From assembly GCF_918797505.1 (NCBI RefSeq), contig NC_092796.1, forward strand, positions 33,366,098 to 33,430,097: a stretch of 64,000 bases of DNA, given 5' to 3'. This stretch comes from Bemisia tabaci (Eukaryota; Arthropoda; Insecta; Hemiptera; Aleyrodidae). Within the stretch, counting starts at the first letter, position 1; each line of letters opens with the position of its first letter. The notes beneath the pieces were generated by a model that was not told where the DNA came from, made no database searches, and worked only from the letters and a program-made list of their open reading frames with translations. Both the position numbers and the translations under genes were made by a program. Below, piece by piece: positions 11,400 through 60,711 of this stretch.

Positions 11400-11659
11400 A
11401 ACTGAAATGTTAGACATACTATTTTCATGTCTTTCTATTTGTATCAATAGGTACATCTTGCTTAACTTACGAACGTTGAATGCAAATAAACTTTATTGAA
11501 AAAAAGAAAATAACGTCATTAATTTGGGGAAACATGTGGCTGATTATATGAAGGAGGTATATTCCAGTATTTTTGTTTAACATATTAACTCACGAGAAAA
11601 TGTTCGTACATTTATCATCTAGTATTAATTATTTTTTGATGATTGGTCTAAAACATTCA

Positions 11660-11800
11660 ATACAACCATTAAAAATTAACTCCCATCGCCGGGTATCGAA
11701 CTCCCGATCACCTATTGCCCGCACCTTATCAAAAAATGGGGCGCCTCAGTCAACTAGGCTATCACGGATCCGCGGAGCCCTAGAAAAAATAGCATTTAAA
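11660..11800 (-). mobile_element. tRNA-derived SINE head, minus strand
   Basis: On the minus strand an A box, TAGCCTAGTTG (complement of 11751-11761), is followed by a B box, GAGTTCGATACC (complement of 11692-11703), in the right order for a pol III promoter. The spacer is longer than in a normal tRNA and no full cloverleaf can be drawn. Confidence 0.6.
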
Positions 11801-12867
11801 AGACTCGGACGATGGGCGGGACTTATCACAAGAGTTGTCCTTGAGCGATTCGCGTCTTCGTAGCTCTGAGATATGAGAAAAATGAGCTAAGCGCCTTTCT
11901 CTGTGAGACATTGTTTGCCTATGCTATCATGTGTCTCAAGGTTCATCTCAGCATGCATTTGCTATCGCGGCAGTAAGCTGAGGCAATATTTCTGTATTCA
12001 TGGAATAAATCAATCAATCGAGTTCCAATTTTGGCTCATATATCCGTAACGGGTCCTCCAGAGCAGTTTTCCACCTTGCACAATAGTTATAATTTCTTTA
12101 TTTCTATTTGTAAAATTTGAGGTGGGATAATGGCGGCTTCTCAAGAGCACCGAGGTAGGCGATCTTTTGCACCAACGAACAGAAAACTGATGGCGAAAAA
12201 TAACCAATCAGAACCTCCCAAAAAAAAGAATTTGCCCAAAATCGGAACTTCGTGGTTCTGCGCAGATTTACCAGTCAGACACGACATCTCAAGGTGGAAA
12301 AAAACTCGCTGAAAGCGAATTTTAGCAATCAACACAACTTGACGTAGAGACATGATTGGCTAAAAAATACAACGGTTTTTGATACATCGGAAAATCAACC
12401 AAAAATCGGAGACTGGGCGAAACGCTCAAGGTCGCAGAGGTATAGGGAATCCCATAGCGAAGGCAACGGAACGATTGTAATATCATGGGGAACTCCGTTC
12501 CCATGACAAAAAAACCATTTGCCTTTCATTTAATTTTTCATGTAATTTCGAAAAATATTTGTCAATATCTTTCATATTGTTCTGAAATTTCATGGAATAT
12601 TTCTTATGAAATGTCAAGATTTTATCTTTCAAAAACAATTGCCACCCTGCTTAAAATCAGTCTGATTAGCTGTGAACTTGATAAGGACGAGAGTTCTTGA
12701 TTAAAAATTGGAACCGTTGACGGGAAAAAAGACCTTTGCCAAGGGACACTGTTTTCAGTGAGCGATTTTCGTAGAGTTGCGGGCTCCAGCGACCGAATTT
12801 TTCATGGTTGTAACACCCAAGATGATATTTAACGGCAATAGAGACATACAGTGCGTTCCAAGCTTAG

Positions 12868-12966
12868 GGGCCGAAAGGTCTGGGTGCTGGAGCCGTAGCT
12901 GCGATTGTTCCAGGACTTCCAGGTCCAACGACCGGCGCAACGGGTGCTACACCCGGAGGTCAGTAG
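12868..12966 (+). CDS. possible terminal exon of a Gly/Pro/Ala-rich protein
   Basis: After an acceptor-like tccaagcttag, 32 codons read GPKGLGAGAVAAIVPGLPGP then TTGATGATPGGQ and TAG. An in-frame stop directly precedes the acceptor, so this could only be coding as a spliced exon. The composition is that of collagen-, elastin- or cuticle-like extracellular proteins. No upstream exon was found, and a chance open stretch is possible. Confidence 0.25.
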   Translation, partial: GPKGLGAGAVAAIVPGLPGPTTGATGATPGGQ

Positions 12967-13065
12967 GTCATTGCCAAATATTTTGAAACCGTTTATAGTA
13001 AAGAAATTTAAAAAAAAAGTGTAACATAAAAAATCATGATTTTTTTTTTAAATTTTTCAAATTTA

Positions 13066-13345
13066 CAGTGGAGGATTTGCATACAAAAATTTCATTGCTT
13101 CATCTGCGAGACTTCATGAGCTGATTTTGCGGGTTTTTCCTATTTTTTTTCTGAAATAGGAAATAGAAGAAAATTGGATCTAAACGAGAAGACAATATGC
13201 CCCTTGTGACGTCATCTGGCGGCAAGCTCCATTTAGTCGCGTGTATTTTAGCAAATTAGGTTTTATGTCATATTTCCTCCAATAATTGTTCCATTTAGAA
13301 ACCAAGGATATCCTCGTGCAAAATTTTCCCAGATATTCAATTTTA
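13066..13345 (+). repeat. diverged interspersed repeat Q, copy 1
   Basis: It aligns in order with 62668-62970: GGATTTGCATACAAA, TTGCTTCATCT, GCGGGT, GTGACGTCA(T/C)CTGGCGGCA, CTCCAA(T/G)(A/G)ATTGTTC and GTATCCTCGTG-like blocks. No terminal repeats were recognised. Confidence 0.6.
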
Positions 13346-13468
13346 AATCAGACACCTACAAATTCTCAATTGAGATGAAAAGTCAACTACTGTAGATTTT
13401 CCGTTCTAAGCTCTTCTCATCAAGTCTTAGGGAAAATGCATTACCGTCGTTCGGACCGGCAACGCTGT

Positions 13469-13630
13469 CAGTGGCGTGGCGTGAATTGCGATATATCGAT
13501 TGTTATGCCATTTAAACCTGTGGTAAAGAATCGATTATTAAGGTGTTCGCTGCGAACACCCTGTTTATCGATCCTTTTCCATATGTTTAAATGGCCGATC
13601 AATCGATAGATCGCAAAGCACGCCACGCCA
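13469..13630. mobile_element. family C foldback (hAT-type), copy 1
   Basis: CAGTGGCGTGGCGTG start, long complementary arms with ATCGAT blocks, and a central GGTGTTCGCTGCGAACACC. The right terminus is degenerate (CGCCAGGC). Confidence 0.85.
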
Positions 13631-14042
13631 GGCCGAAACAATATATGCGCCAAAAGAGTTTCAAAATACAGCACACGTACCGAAGCGTTTTAGTGGATAC
13701 GAGTTTTTTTAAAACTTCATTTTTAGATAGATCCCCTCTGTTTAATGAGGTCCGCGTTTCAGCTCCACATCCGACACAGCGCCGTATAATTTTGCCGCAG
13801 GAATAACAAATTTGTGCCCCCTTCCCCGAGACAACCTTGCGAAGGTTCTTCTGCCCTCTCGCGTAAACAAAAAAGGGCGAGCAAACAGATGATCGACTGG
13901 GCTGGATCAAAAGAATTTCTCGAAATTACGCGCTGTGATGAAGTTGTCGTCTTCTCAGTCTCGTTCAAAGAGGGCCAATATCTGAATCGGTTGATGTTAA
14001 AACCCCACAAGTCCACTTCCTGATGAGCCTCAAACTATTATA

Positions 14043-15737
14043 CTGTCTTGCCAAGGAAGAACGCCATATGATCATCCGAGAGGTGCCAAATATCCTCGGA
14101 TTAAGTTACTGATTGGTGTAGAAATACGTCCAGTTGTGTGTTCATTCCGTCCAATTCAGTTCAAAAAAATTCGGTGATTTACATTTGAATTTCGAGACAT
14201 GAACCAATCGAATTTTGAATGAAACTAAATTTTGAAACTTTGATCTTTATGTGCTATTATTTCACTAAAAATGAGGCAGATCCCCCGACATTGTTTCGTT
14301 TCATTCCGTCCATTCGGATCCATTTAAATAAGAAATAATAATACCCATTGTGACATGGGCTTAAAATACGTGCATGGCAGAGCCAAGTTACGATTTTGAC
14401 ACTTCCATTTCATATAAATGGTCCATTTGATCTCTGAAATCTATAAACGAATCAATTATTCAGAAAATCTGTGTTTTTCAAAGGAAATTTGGCAACAACC
14501 AAAGGATCATTCAGGTTTTTTTTTTTCAAAGCAAAGCAGCATAGTTTTTATCCGGAACTATGATCCCTTCTCCATCGCAAAAGAAGGATCATGCTAAACA
14601 CAGTGTGATGGTTGGAGCGCCATATCACACGGAAACGAAATCGCTGCCAGTTCGCCTTCAAATTTGGCGACGCAACCCAACCCCACACCGGAGTTAATTA
14701 AGTTGCATCCAACGATTAGCTGTATTCTGAAAGTATATACATGTATAGTAAGAGGGGACGTCTAAAGAGACTTCAACACGAGGATAGAAACATGGAGATC
14801 TTTTTCAAGTTAACATTTTCATGGTCTTTTTTTAATCCATATGACTCATTGATTTGTATTTCGCTCGTGCGCACATTGGCAGCAAGAAGAACTCCTTCAA
14901 GCAGACTTTAATGCACAGCTAGGAACATGCAAGTCACTTTAAAGCTCTCATTTTCTTCGGCTTACTTTTGTGCATATGACTCATTGATTTGCATGTAGCT
15001 TGTCTGGACATGGGCGGTAAAGAGGGATTACCAAGGAGACTTTAACGCAAAGCTAGGAACATGGAGACCACTTTCAAACTCATATTCCAAAAGGCTATTT
15101 CTGGTTCATATGATTCATTGATGTATATATTGCCTGTATGGTCAATTGAGACTTAATAATTAAGTTTGAAAAATTACTGTTCAATAGACAGACACAAGAA
15201 GTATTTATGCCAAAAGGAACTACGTCTCACGCGAATCCTATGCACATAGTTCCTTTTGGAATAAATAAGTCCACATAATCCCATGCTACAAAAAACGCCG
15301 TATGCACTCGAATGTTGCCGAATGTCTGTAAATCCAGTACTATTTCTAAAAAACGTAGAACGAGATCAAATTGGACGTATGTTAACGTTGGACGTGTGGT
15401 GTTTGACGTTGGCTAAAAGGAACTAAGTGCATACGTTTTGCGTGCGACATAGTTCTTTTTAGAATAAATACAAGAATAATTACAAAGAATTTTATCTAAA
15501 GATTGGAGGATGGTATTCAAAAATGTCTCAGAAGAACCTCATTTCTGTGAAGTTTAAGGTGTAGAATCGATCAGAAGACTCGCCGCAGCTTCCTGAGCAT
15601 AAAAACGAGTGTTTTCGGCGGGACGTGGTTGTTTTTGACCGTTCTCGAGGATATACTCTCTTATTTGACAACATCCTCATTAAAGGAAATTTGGCAACTC
15701 TCGAATGTTCTTACGGCGTTTTTTCCGTAGCACGGCA
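14043..15737. mobile_element. split family B element with 1.5 kb of other sequence between its ends
   Basis: The left end CTGTCTTGCCAAGGAAGAAC is at 14043. A family B right end (TTACGGCGTTTTTTCCGTAG then CACGGCAG) finishes at 15737. Between them lie a degenerate repeat of about 136 bp (14768-15125) and two hairpins (15202-15267 and 15411-15468) sharing AGGAACTA arms. Treating the two ends as one interrupted copy is inference. Confidence 0.4.
14768..15125 (+). repeat. degenerate tandem repeat, about 136 bp, three units
   Basis: The blocks GACTTTAA(C/T)GCA(C/A)AGCTAGGAACATG and CATATGACTCATTGATTTG-like return at about 14768, 14901 and 15038 with strong divergence. Confidence 0.6.
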
Positions 15738-15766
15738 GCACAACTCTCTGGTTGCTCGGTATCGGA

Positions 15767-15927
15767 CAGTGGCGAGACGTGGTAATCGACTTTCGTTAAT
15801 TTCCCATTTGAACCAATGATAAAGAATCGATTAACAGTGTATGTTGCGAACGCCCTGATAATCGATCCTTTTCCATTGGTTTGAATGGCAGATTATTCGA
15901 TCCATCGCAAAGCATCCCACGCCACTG
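15767..15927. mobile_element. family C foldback, copy 2
   Basis: CAGTGGCGAGACGTG start and CCCACGCCACTG end. The flanks GTATCGGA and GTAGCAGA agree in six of eight bases, as for an aged target duplication. Confidence 0.8.
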
Positions 15928-15941
15928 GTAGCAGACGAATT

Positions 15942-16190
15942 CTGCCGTGCGAAGGAAAAACGCCGTATGACCATTTGAGAGTTGCCAAAATTCCTTCGAT
16001 AAAATGTCCATTTTTGAGGAAAGTTATGAATATTTTTCCTTGAAATTTTCAAAACCTCCACATCAAATTGCCAGTGAAATTCTCTTAAAAATTGGAAGAA
16101 AAACAACCAACAGTTCCCTTAGAAATTCGTATTACATCGAAGGAAATTCGGCAACGCCTGAAGGCTCATACGGCGTTCTTCCTTAGCACG
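15942..16190. mobile_element. family B MITE, right end truncated
   Basis: The left end CTGCCGTGCGAAGGAAAAAC is intact. The right end stops at CTTAGCACG, where the family A copy 4 begins two bases later. Confidence 0.85.
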
Positions 16191-16192
16191 AC

Positions 16193-16503
16193 TAGAGTCC
16201 CTTTATACTGAGAGTCAAGACAACACCCCCTCATGGAGTCACAAACGGGAATAAAGATTACACAAATTGAACGTTTTTCGTAATCCTCGATCGGCCCATT
16301 CTCAAATTCCTTTCTCCGTTCCTTCTCTCATTCCGTTTGTTCCTTGCCGAACCCGTAATTCCCTGGTCCGTTCCAGATTATAATCTTTGCAATCGGTGAA
16401 AATGTAATCTTTTCCCCGTTTGTGACACTGTGAAGGCCTAAAATACGGGAACCAATCAGACAATAATTCACATTGTCTTGACTCTCAGTATGAAGGGACT
16501 CTA
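16193..16503 (+). mobile_element. hAT-type MITE, family A, copy 4
   Basis: A 311-bp element with intact TIRs but no matching 8-bp flanks (AGCACGAC against GAATTTAC). Its left end abuts a family B element missing its last bases, so a rearrangement or deletion has taken place at this side. Confidence 0.9.
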
Positions 16504-16641
16504 GAATTTACTAATAGCGAATTTGAACGACGTAATCCCGGTGCAGCCGATGAGGGATCGGGGGAGGGGAGGGTGGGGCTGAAGCAGCCGGAGGGGTTCG
16601 AGGAATGACCACGGGGGGTGCTACGCGTGGGAGTCTTCTCC

Positions 16642-16735
16642 GTCGCTCCTCTGGCGTCAGGGCGAATCTCTATCTCCACATGAGCCCCGTAATGCGTGGT
16701 GTTATACGGACAACAGGGCTCACGTTGAAAGGGAG
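16642..16735. mobile_element. family J element, copy 1 (partial)
   Basis: A GTCGCTCCTCTGGCGTCAGG start with CATGAGCCCCGTAATGCGTG and TATACGGA blocks as in 30506-30631. The second arm is degraded. Confidence 0.55.
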
Positions 16736-16935
16736 GTAGGCCTAAGCGACGACTTGTCTGCCAGGCGGAAAAGAGGTGTTAAACCGGGGTGCACATTTCA
16801 CGTCCCACAAATTATGAGCCCGTTCCAGCGACGAGAGCTCCGTGATAAATGGATCGGGGAACCCGAGCTCTTGGTTCCTCAGACATTTTGGCACTCGCAT
16901 ATTTTATTCTGTTTCCTAGGGTTCATATCTGTGAT

Positions 16936-17056
16936 ATGGACGTATTTCTGCCGAACGGAACTACGTGCATTATAACGTGAGCCCTGTTATGTATATATTC
17001 TTATGGGCCTCAGAGCTCATGTCATAGTTCCGTTTGACAGAAATACGTCCGTATGG
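16936..17056. repeat. 121-bp hairpin element
   Basis: The arms ATGGACGTATTTCTGCCGAA and TTCCGTTTGACAGAAATACG are complementary over about 28 bp. The AGAAATACGTCC end is shared with family E, suggesting the same superfamily. Confidence 0.7.
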
Positions 17057-17339
17057 CCATGGTCGAAACACACTCATCTCGACTGCGACGTTTCAAAATC
17101 TACACAGTGAAAAGTTTGAAAACAGCACCCGCATCCAGAGAATTCCGGCAGTTGGGGATTGAGTTTTTGGTTCCGCTGTAGAAATTTGATTAATCTGCTA
17201 AAAATTTTTGTTTTGTTTTTGAGGTACCATTATAAAGGTAACACAAAGTTACACAGAGAAAACATGGAATTTTTTTGCAGTTTAGTCGGCTTGCCAAACT
17301 GAATTTTCGGTTGGATTTTGCGGTTGATGAACGAAGTTC

Positions 17340-17418
17340 GGTTACACGAACTGAGAGTTCGGTTTGACCAACTGAGAGTTCGGTTTGACCAACTGAGAGT
17401 TCGGTTTGACCAACTGAC
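17340..17418 (+). repeat. 24-bp tandem repeat, three units
   Basis: The unit AACTGAGAGTTCGGTTTGAC plus CA repeats three times with a partial copy on each side. Confidence 0.85.
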
Positions 17419-17944
17419 TGGTCGAGGCGATGGAACGCCGAACTTTCAGATCATTTTATAGCTGTACTATTTTTTTACATCATGCATAAAAACGTTGCGA
17501 ATTTTCATCTGACCAAATATGTCTCAACGCAAGACTTGGCATCATAGGAAAAACTAAACGGAGGAGGAAACCATGGTCATTTTGGTTGTGATTTGTTCAC
17601 TCCTGAGGTTGATGACAGATGGGGACAAATTGTTTTCACAACACGGAACAACATCCCTTCGAAATGACGTTTGCGCAGTGCCCCTCTCCCCTTCCCTACG
17701 TTCGCTGGGTGGATTTATTAATATCCGAAAAAACTGTCCGTTTGTTTTTTTCTGTAATCTATATCGTCCACTCTTCTGCCCCCCCTCCAGTTGGCTGTTT
17801 AATGTCCCCGCCTGAGAAGGCGCAGGCTCGCAATCTGTGATGATTTTTTAACAGACCTGGAGGTGATCAGGGAGTTTTCTAAAGGGGTGTCATCGTTGCT
17901 TCTCAGACATAAGAACGTATCTACATTTTGGGACGAGTCTTACA

Positions 17945-18197
17945 CTGCCGTGCTGAGGAAGAATGACGTATGCACTTTCGAGAGTTGTCGAATTTCCCTG
18001 GATAAAACATGTATTTTTGACGAAATTCATGCATATTTCTCCCTAAAATTTTCTGATGTTTTAGATTAAATTGCGCACAAGATTGTCTGAAAATTTCGGG
18101 GAAAAATATTCACAATTTTCCCAGTAAATTCGGTTTTTATCGAAGCAAATTTGGAAACGTCTGAAGGCTCATACGGCGTTCTTCCTTAGCACGGCAG
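17945..18197. mobile_element. family B MITE
   Basis: A 253-bp element starting CTGCCGTGCTGAGGAAGAAT and ending CTTCCTTAGCACGGCAG, with the family interior TTCCCTGGATAAAACATG. Confidence 0.88.
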
Positions 18198-18334
18198 CAC
18201 AGCCCGCATTACTTCTATGGTTTTCAGCGGGCTGTTAATTGAAATCGATAGAAAAAGCTGTAGACAAAGGGGACAATGGGGGAAAAAATGCGACCTTATT
18301 GGTATAAAGGGGTAGTTGTTATAGACTTAGCGAG

Positions 18335-18498
18335 CAGCGGTGTGGCGTGCTTTGCGATATATCGATCGATCTGCCATTTAAATCCATGGAAAAGGATCGA
18401 TTATCAAGGTGTTCGCAACGAGCACCTTAATGATCAATTCTTTACAACAGCTTCAAATGGAGAAATATCGATAATCGATCATTCACGCCACGCCACTG
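18335..18498. mobile_element. family C foldback, copy 3
   Basis: A 164-bp element from CAGCGGTGTGGCGTG to CACGCCACGCCACTG. The flanks TTAGCGAG and TTAGCGGG match in seven of eight bases. Confidence 0.88.
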
Positions 18499-21400
18499 TT
18501 AGCGGGATTTTACTCCCTGCAAAATTGTGAATTGATGGTATAAGGCTGAAAATGAGGAGATGCGATTTGCCAGAGGAGCTATGGCAGGCTGGCAGTTGGG
18601 TGTCGCAGAGCGCATGGAAGCGCTATATGAAAGCGGCATTAATAGTGGGAGTAGATTCGGATTTGAAGGTAAGGAAAACCAGGTCGTGGATTTGATTATT
18701 TTATTTTATTCCAGTAGTTTTCTCGAACATTTATTAGACTAATACTTTCTGTAAGTCTTTTTGCTTGCTCGTTTTCAAACACCATAACAATATTTACTTC
18801 TGAGTTTTATACAAATTATCAAAAACATAGGAAATACGTAATTACATATTTACAAAGGATGCATATAAAAAATTTAATGGCTCTAACCTTGGAACGTGCC
18901 CACATCGAGAGGAATCCCTCGTTAAATATTAATAGCTTTTGGAACACATTGGCATTCCCGGATTCGTGAATTCAAGTCACTTTAACACTTTAAAAATTTT
19001 GCTTTGAGATCTGGTCTGGTCCAAATGTTTAAACCATTTAAGAATCACAATCACAGCTTTCTTTTGGATAACTTAAGTAAGATTTTTGGGAACACTATCA
19101 GATTGAAAACTCGAGTGAACGGAACATTGGACAAGGGAGGATTTTAGTTTAAAATTTTAAATCTGCTCAACTCATTAATCTCCACAATGGCTTATTTTTT
19201 AATTTTCATTAGCAGTGCTAGTTGATCAGCAAACTCTCAAGGTGCTATTGCAACTTCCTTCGAATTGAATGAAAAGAGAATTGTGATTTGAATCAGTCTC
19301 AAAAAGCCCAAATGAGTTCACAGACTTGCTCGAGCCTTCAAGTTGATTTAAGATTAAGTAATGTCTATATTTATAAATCTGCATTGCTATTCTAAGACCT
19401 CTAGGCGATGGAAAATATGTCACAAAGCGTAATCATTGATGAGGGATGACGTCACTTATTCCTACTTCATTACTCACAAGAGGCAACAAAAAAAAAAAAT
19501 CTTCGAGAAAAAAATAACCGATATGTTGTCAAAAATATTTCTAAAACAGGCTGTCTATTGGGTTGCTTTCTACGAGTAGCCTCATTCGAGACCCCTCTAG
19601 GACTTGCAAATAGTCATGCATGCTTGTATTAGGAGTACTATTATTTCTGCCTTTTCGTAAAAATCCGAAATTATTTTCATCTCATTATGTCACAAATTAG
19701 GGTGACTCACATCTTGCGCTCTTGTAATACAGCAGGATTGTGATACGCAAAACTGGAGAAAGAAAGTCTTACACCTAATGATCATTGTCAGAAAAGGAAA
19801 ATATCAATTGCGAGATTTTGAAGGAAAAGATGAAGGACTACTGCGGTCTAATACTCTCTTTTGTGCGCATAAATAGAGATTTGATCTAAATTCTCCAACT
19901 TTTCAATTTAAGTAATTTTTTTACTTTGTAAACTGTCAAAACATTGCCACTCGGTCCCAGGATCGATAGCAAAGTTTCGCACAGTTAGCGATGATTCTGA
20001 TAATGCGCTCCAGCAGTTGGCAACACTGTTTCGCGTCACTTGAGTCGATTATATATGAAAATCGATTTGGTCTCACTATGAATCGATTGTTTTACATACG
20101 TTCAAATGGAGAGAAACATTGTTGCCAACTTTCGAGAATCGCGACTGCTCCAGTCCCAAAAAGGGTGATCGAATTTTTTGTTTACTCTAAAATTACTCTA
20201 CTTATATTTTTGTGCAAATGAAAGATTATATCTTAAATACCGATGTCAAACGGAAACGAGTCTGGCTTGGCACTTGACTGCAAGACTTAGGGACCGGGTC
20301 AGGTACAATTTGAAGAAAGGATTAAGCCTTGGGTGGTTAGAGTCTCTTACGATAAGCGAAAACAAGATGGTCAAAAATCATAAATCTGAATTTCCCTGCA
20401 TCTTTTGATGATGACTAAGTTCATATACTTTGTATTCTACCACTAATTTTAGCTTTATTGTAATCACAAAACAGAGGGATTTAATGAAGATGAAATTTCA
20501 GTTGAAAAAAATAAAACTCGGGTCTAATTAAGCGCCATCCAAACAATCGAGTCGTAGAGCAAAGGATAAATTAAAGTTGAGAGGAGTTATTGAGTCAGTC
20601 AACTGGACAGGCCAAGACGAGACTATGATGGCATGGCGTCATATGATTGGTCGACTTTGTCAGTCATCCTCTTGGTCACGCCTTTTTTCGGTGGAATTTT
20701 ATCAGCAACTCAAAAGGTGCCCTCATAAGCTGGCCAATCACAAAACTCATGCTGTTTCAGTCTTGTCTTGCACAGTCGATAGACAAAAAACTTCGTCCTC
20801 TAATATATGAACTTAAACAATGTCCGACTCACACATGATTACATCTTCGGGAAATTATCGCTCATAACGAAAAAATAAACGAACGGATAAGTAATTATTA
20901 CGCGAACAAACAAAATAAACAGACAAAACGATCAACTCGACAAACAGAGCAAGAATCAAAGAAACAAGTTTGATATGTATTGGTTCGATAAAAAAATCAT
21001 TTATCCAACAGAACTTAAGGTAATCTAGGATTAAAAAAATAAATCAATAATAAAGTCTCGGGCAGGCTTGGTTGACGCTACAGTTCGCTACGATCGGTTT
21101 TTTCTTAAAAGAAATGCACTAAAAAATGGCCAACCGGCAGCTAAACCGGGATATCAACAAGCCCGACCGAAACAAACACTGAGTGATACAATCATTTACA
21201 AAACTGTAATCAAACAGACAGGGCAACGTCTGATATGATAAGATCACGTGTCGCAGAAATAAAGCGGGACTCATTTTAAGAGAGGAAAAAAAATACCACT
21301 TGTACACCTTTTTCCATGAAGATGGTAAGCATGATTTTCATCATATTTTGAAGATTCATGAATCATGCTTACAACGCGTGTCTCTAACATGAGATTCATT

Positions 21401-22558
21401 ATGACACCCAGAAACATGAATCAAGAAGAATCTCAATGACAAGCGAACATGTACATTAAAAGTTAAGGTGTTTTCCCCGATGGATTATTCATTCATAACC
21501 ATTTTAGACTATACCCTAACATTGCGGACGTAAAGTCTCTTGCGGCATTGGGTAACTCTCCAAAAAAGTGGTTCCTGTCTGTATTATTGCGTGCGCCTCT
21601 GACATAAAACACTTTAAATTAGCATAATTTAAACTTCTGTTCAATGAAAAATATGAACAAAGTAATGATAATGATTTACGATACCCGGGCTCCCGGTAAC
21701 AATTCAGGGAAAGAGTAAGAACAGAAAATTATTGAAACAAATCAAAAGTATTACTCATGCATTGAGCCAATAATTGAGGCTCCATCTGAAGTAGACTTAT
21801 AGATAATATTTTGAAATGTTGAGAACCTAATAAAAACGCATAGTTTTTGTGCCATTTTAGAAGATAGGTACAGGCACGGAACAAGAAACAAAACAACAAC
21901 AACAACAACAAACTTTCTTTACTGTGAAAACTTTCTCTAGGTTGCTTTAAGTCAGAAAGATATATAAAATTTCTTTTCAGAACGCAGGGAAAGAAAGTCA
22001 GAATATGGTAACTTTGAAAAGGTAACAGCAAAAAGTCAAATTATGATTAGTTAGGACATTGCTTCAACCGCAACGATTCACATAGACATAACAATTTTTA
22101 CGCTGCAAAATTTACAATTCAACTAGTCATTTTACATTAATGGCACTTTTATGCTTTCGTATTGGGCGGTTTCCGAATGCCAACCTCATAAATCATTCGT
22201 TTGGTCTCGTTAAATGAAGCGTTTCTGAGGCAAATCGTCTAGGCTGCTGAGGTGTCACATTCAGCAACTTGAATATCAAAAGGTAAGATTGGGTAAAAAA
22301 GACTCTCAAAGCAGTGATGAATGTACAAAGTTAGCAAAAATATTACAAAAACCGACAGACGAAAAAGGAGAAAAGTAAAAAGGTAGAGGGAAAACAACAC
22401 TATGGGTTTAATAATGGAGTAATGTAAATGCAAATATTTTGGATTGATACGCATTTTTATTATACACCAAATTTGACCCTCTCGCGCAGGAAAAAGAGGG
22501 CGAAACTTTGGATTGGAAGGGATCACAAGCGGAGAATGAGGATGCCAATTTTTAACTA
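18499..22558. other. no gene seen downstream of unc-13
   Basis: AT-rich single-copy-looking sequence with a short CAA run near 21895-21911. At 18560-18662 a short open stretch with an AAG|GTAAGG donor-like end is visible, but I recognise no protein in it. Confidence 0.45.
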
Positions 22559-23047
22559 TTTATTCCTCCTCCAATTAATTAGTCCAGTGCGCCGATCATT
22601 GAAATTGGATAGACAAAGCCATAGACAAAAAAGACAAAAGGGATATGAAGGGATCCTATGGTGGAAGCGGATGGTTGCAATGGACAAAAAAGGAAGAGAC
22701 TGACTAATAACAGCTCACGAGAGACCCTACAGTAAGTCCATAATTTTCTCCTTAGTCTATAGGAACCACCCATTTCAACCAACAGGATTATACTACCTAT
22801 GTCTTCTTTGTCGAGAGCTTTGTCTATCAATTTCAATAATCAGACCGCTGCTCATCTCAGAAAGTCAAATCCGTTTTTCTTCGCATTTTTTGATTGAGAA
22901 AGAAGCAATTTTTGGATGGAGGATTAAAAAACTTGGGAATTCGGAAACCCAAGTGATAATAAAAATCAATTTTTCCTTATTAAATCGCGCGAGTGTGCTT
23001 GTTTTTTGGTTAAAAATTGGCAGCCTTCAGATTTATTCCTTTTCGTC
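22559..23047 (-). other. candidate 3' UTR of unc-13
   Basis: The sequence follows the unc-13 stop on the minus strand. AATAAA occurs in the sense of the gene at 23031-23036 (very close to the stop) and again at 22559-22564. Which, if either, is used cannot be told from sequence alone. Confidence 0.35.

Positions 23048-60711
<37,664 letters not shown>

Noticed and set aside
12130..12312. 60-codon ATG ORF (MAASQEHRGRRSFAPTNRKL…)
   Set aside because: Lys/Arg-rich with no domain, in a repeat-poor but gene-less region; short enough to occur by chance.
18560..18742. Exon-like open stretch ending in a GTAAGG donor
   Set aside because: No recognisable protein and no partner exon; kept only as a remark.
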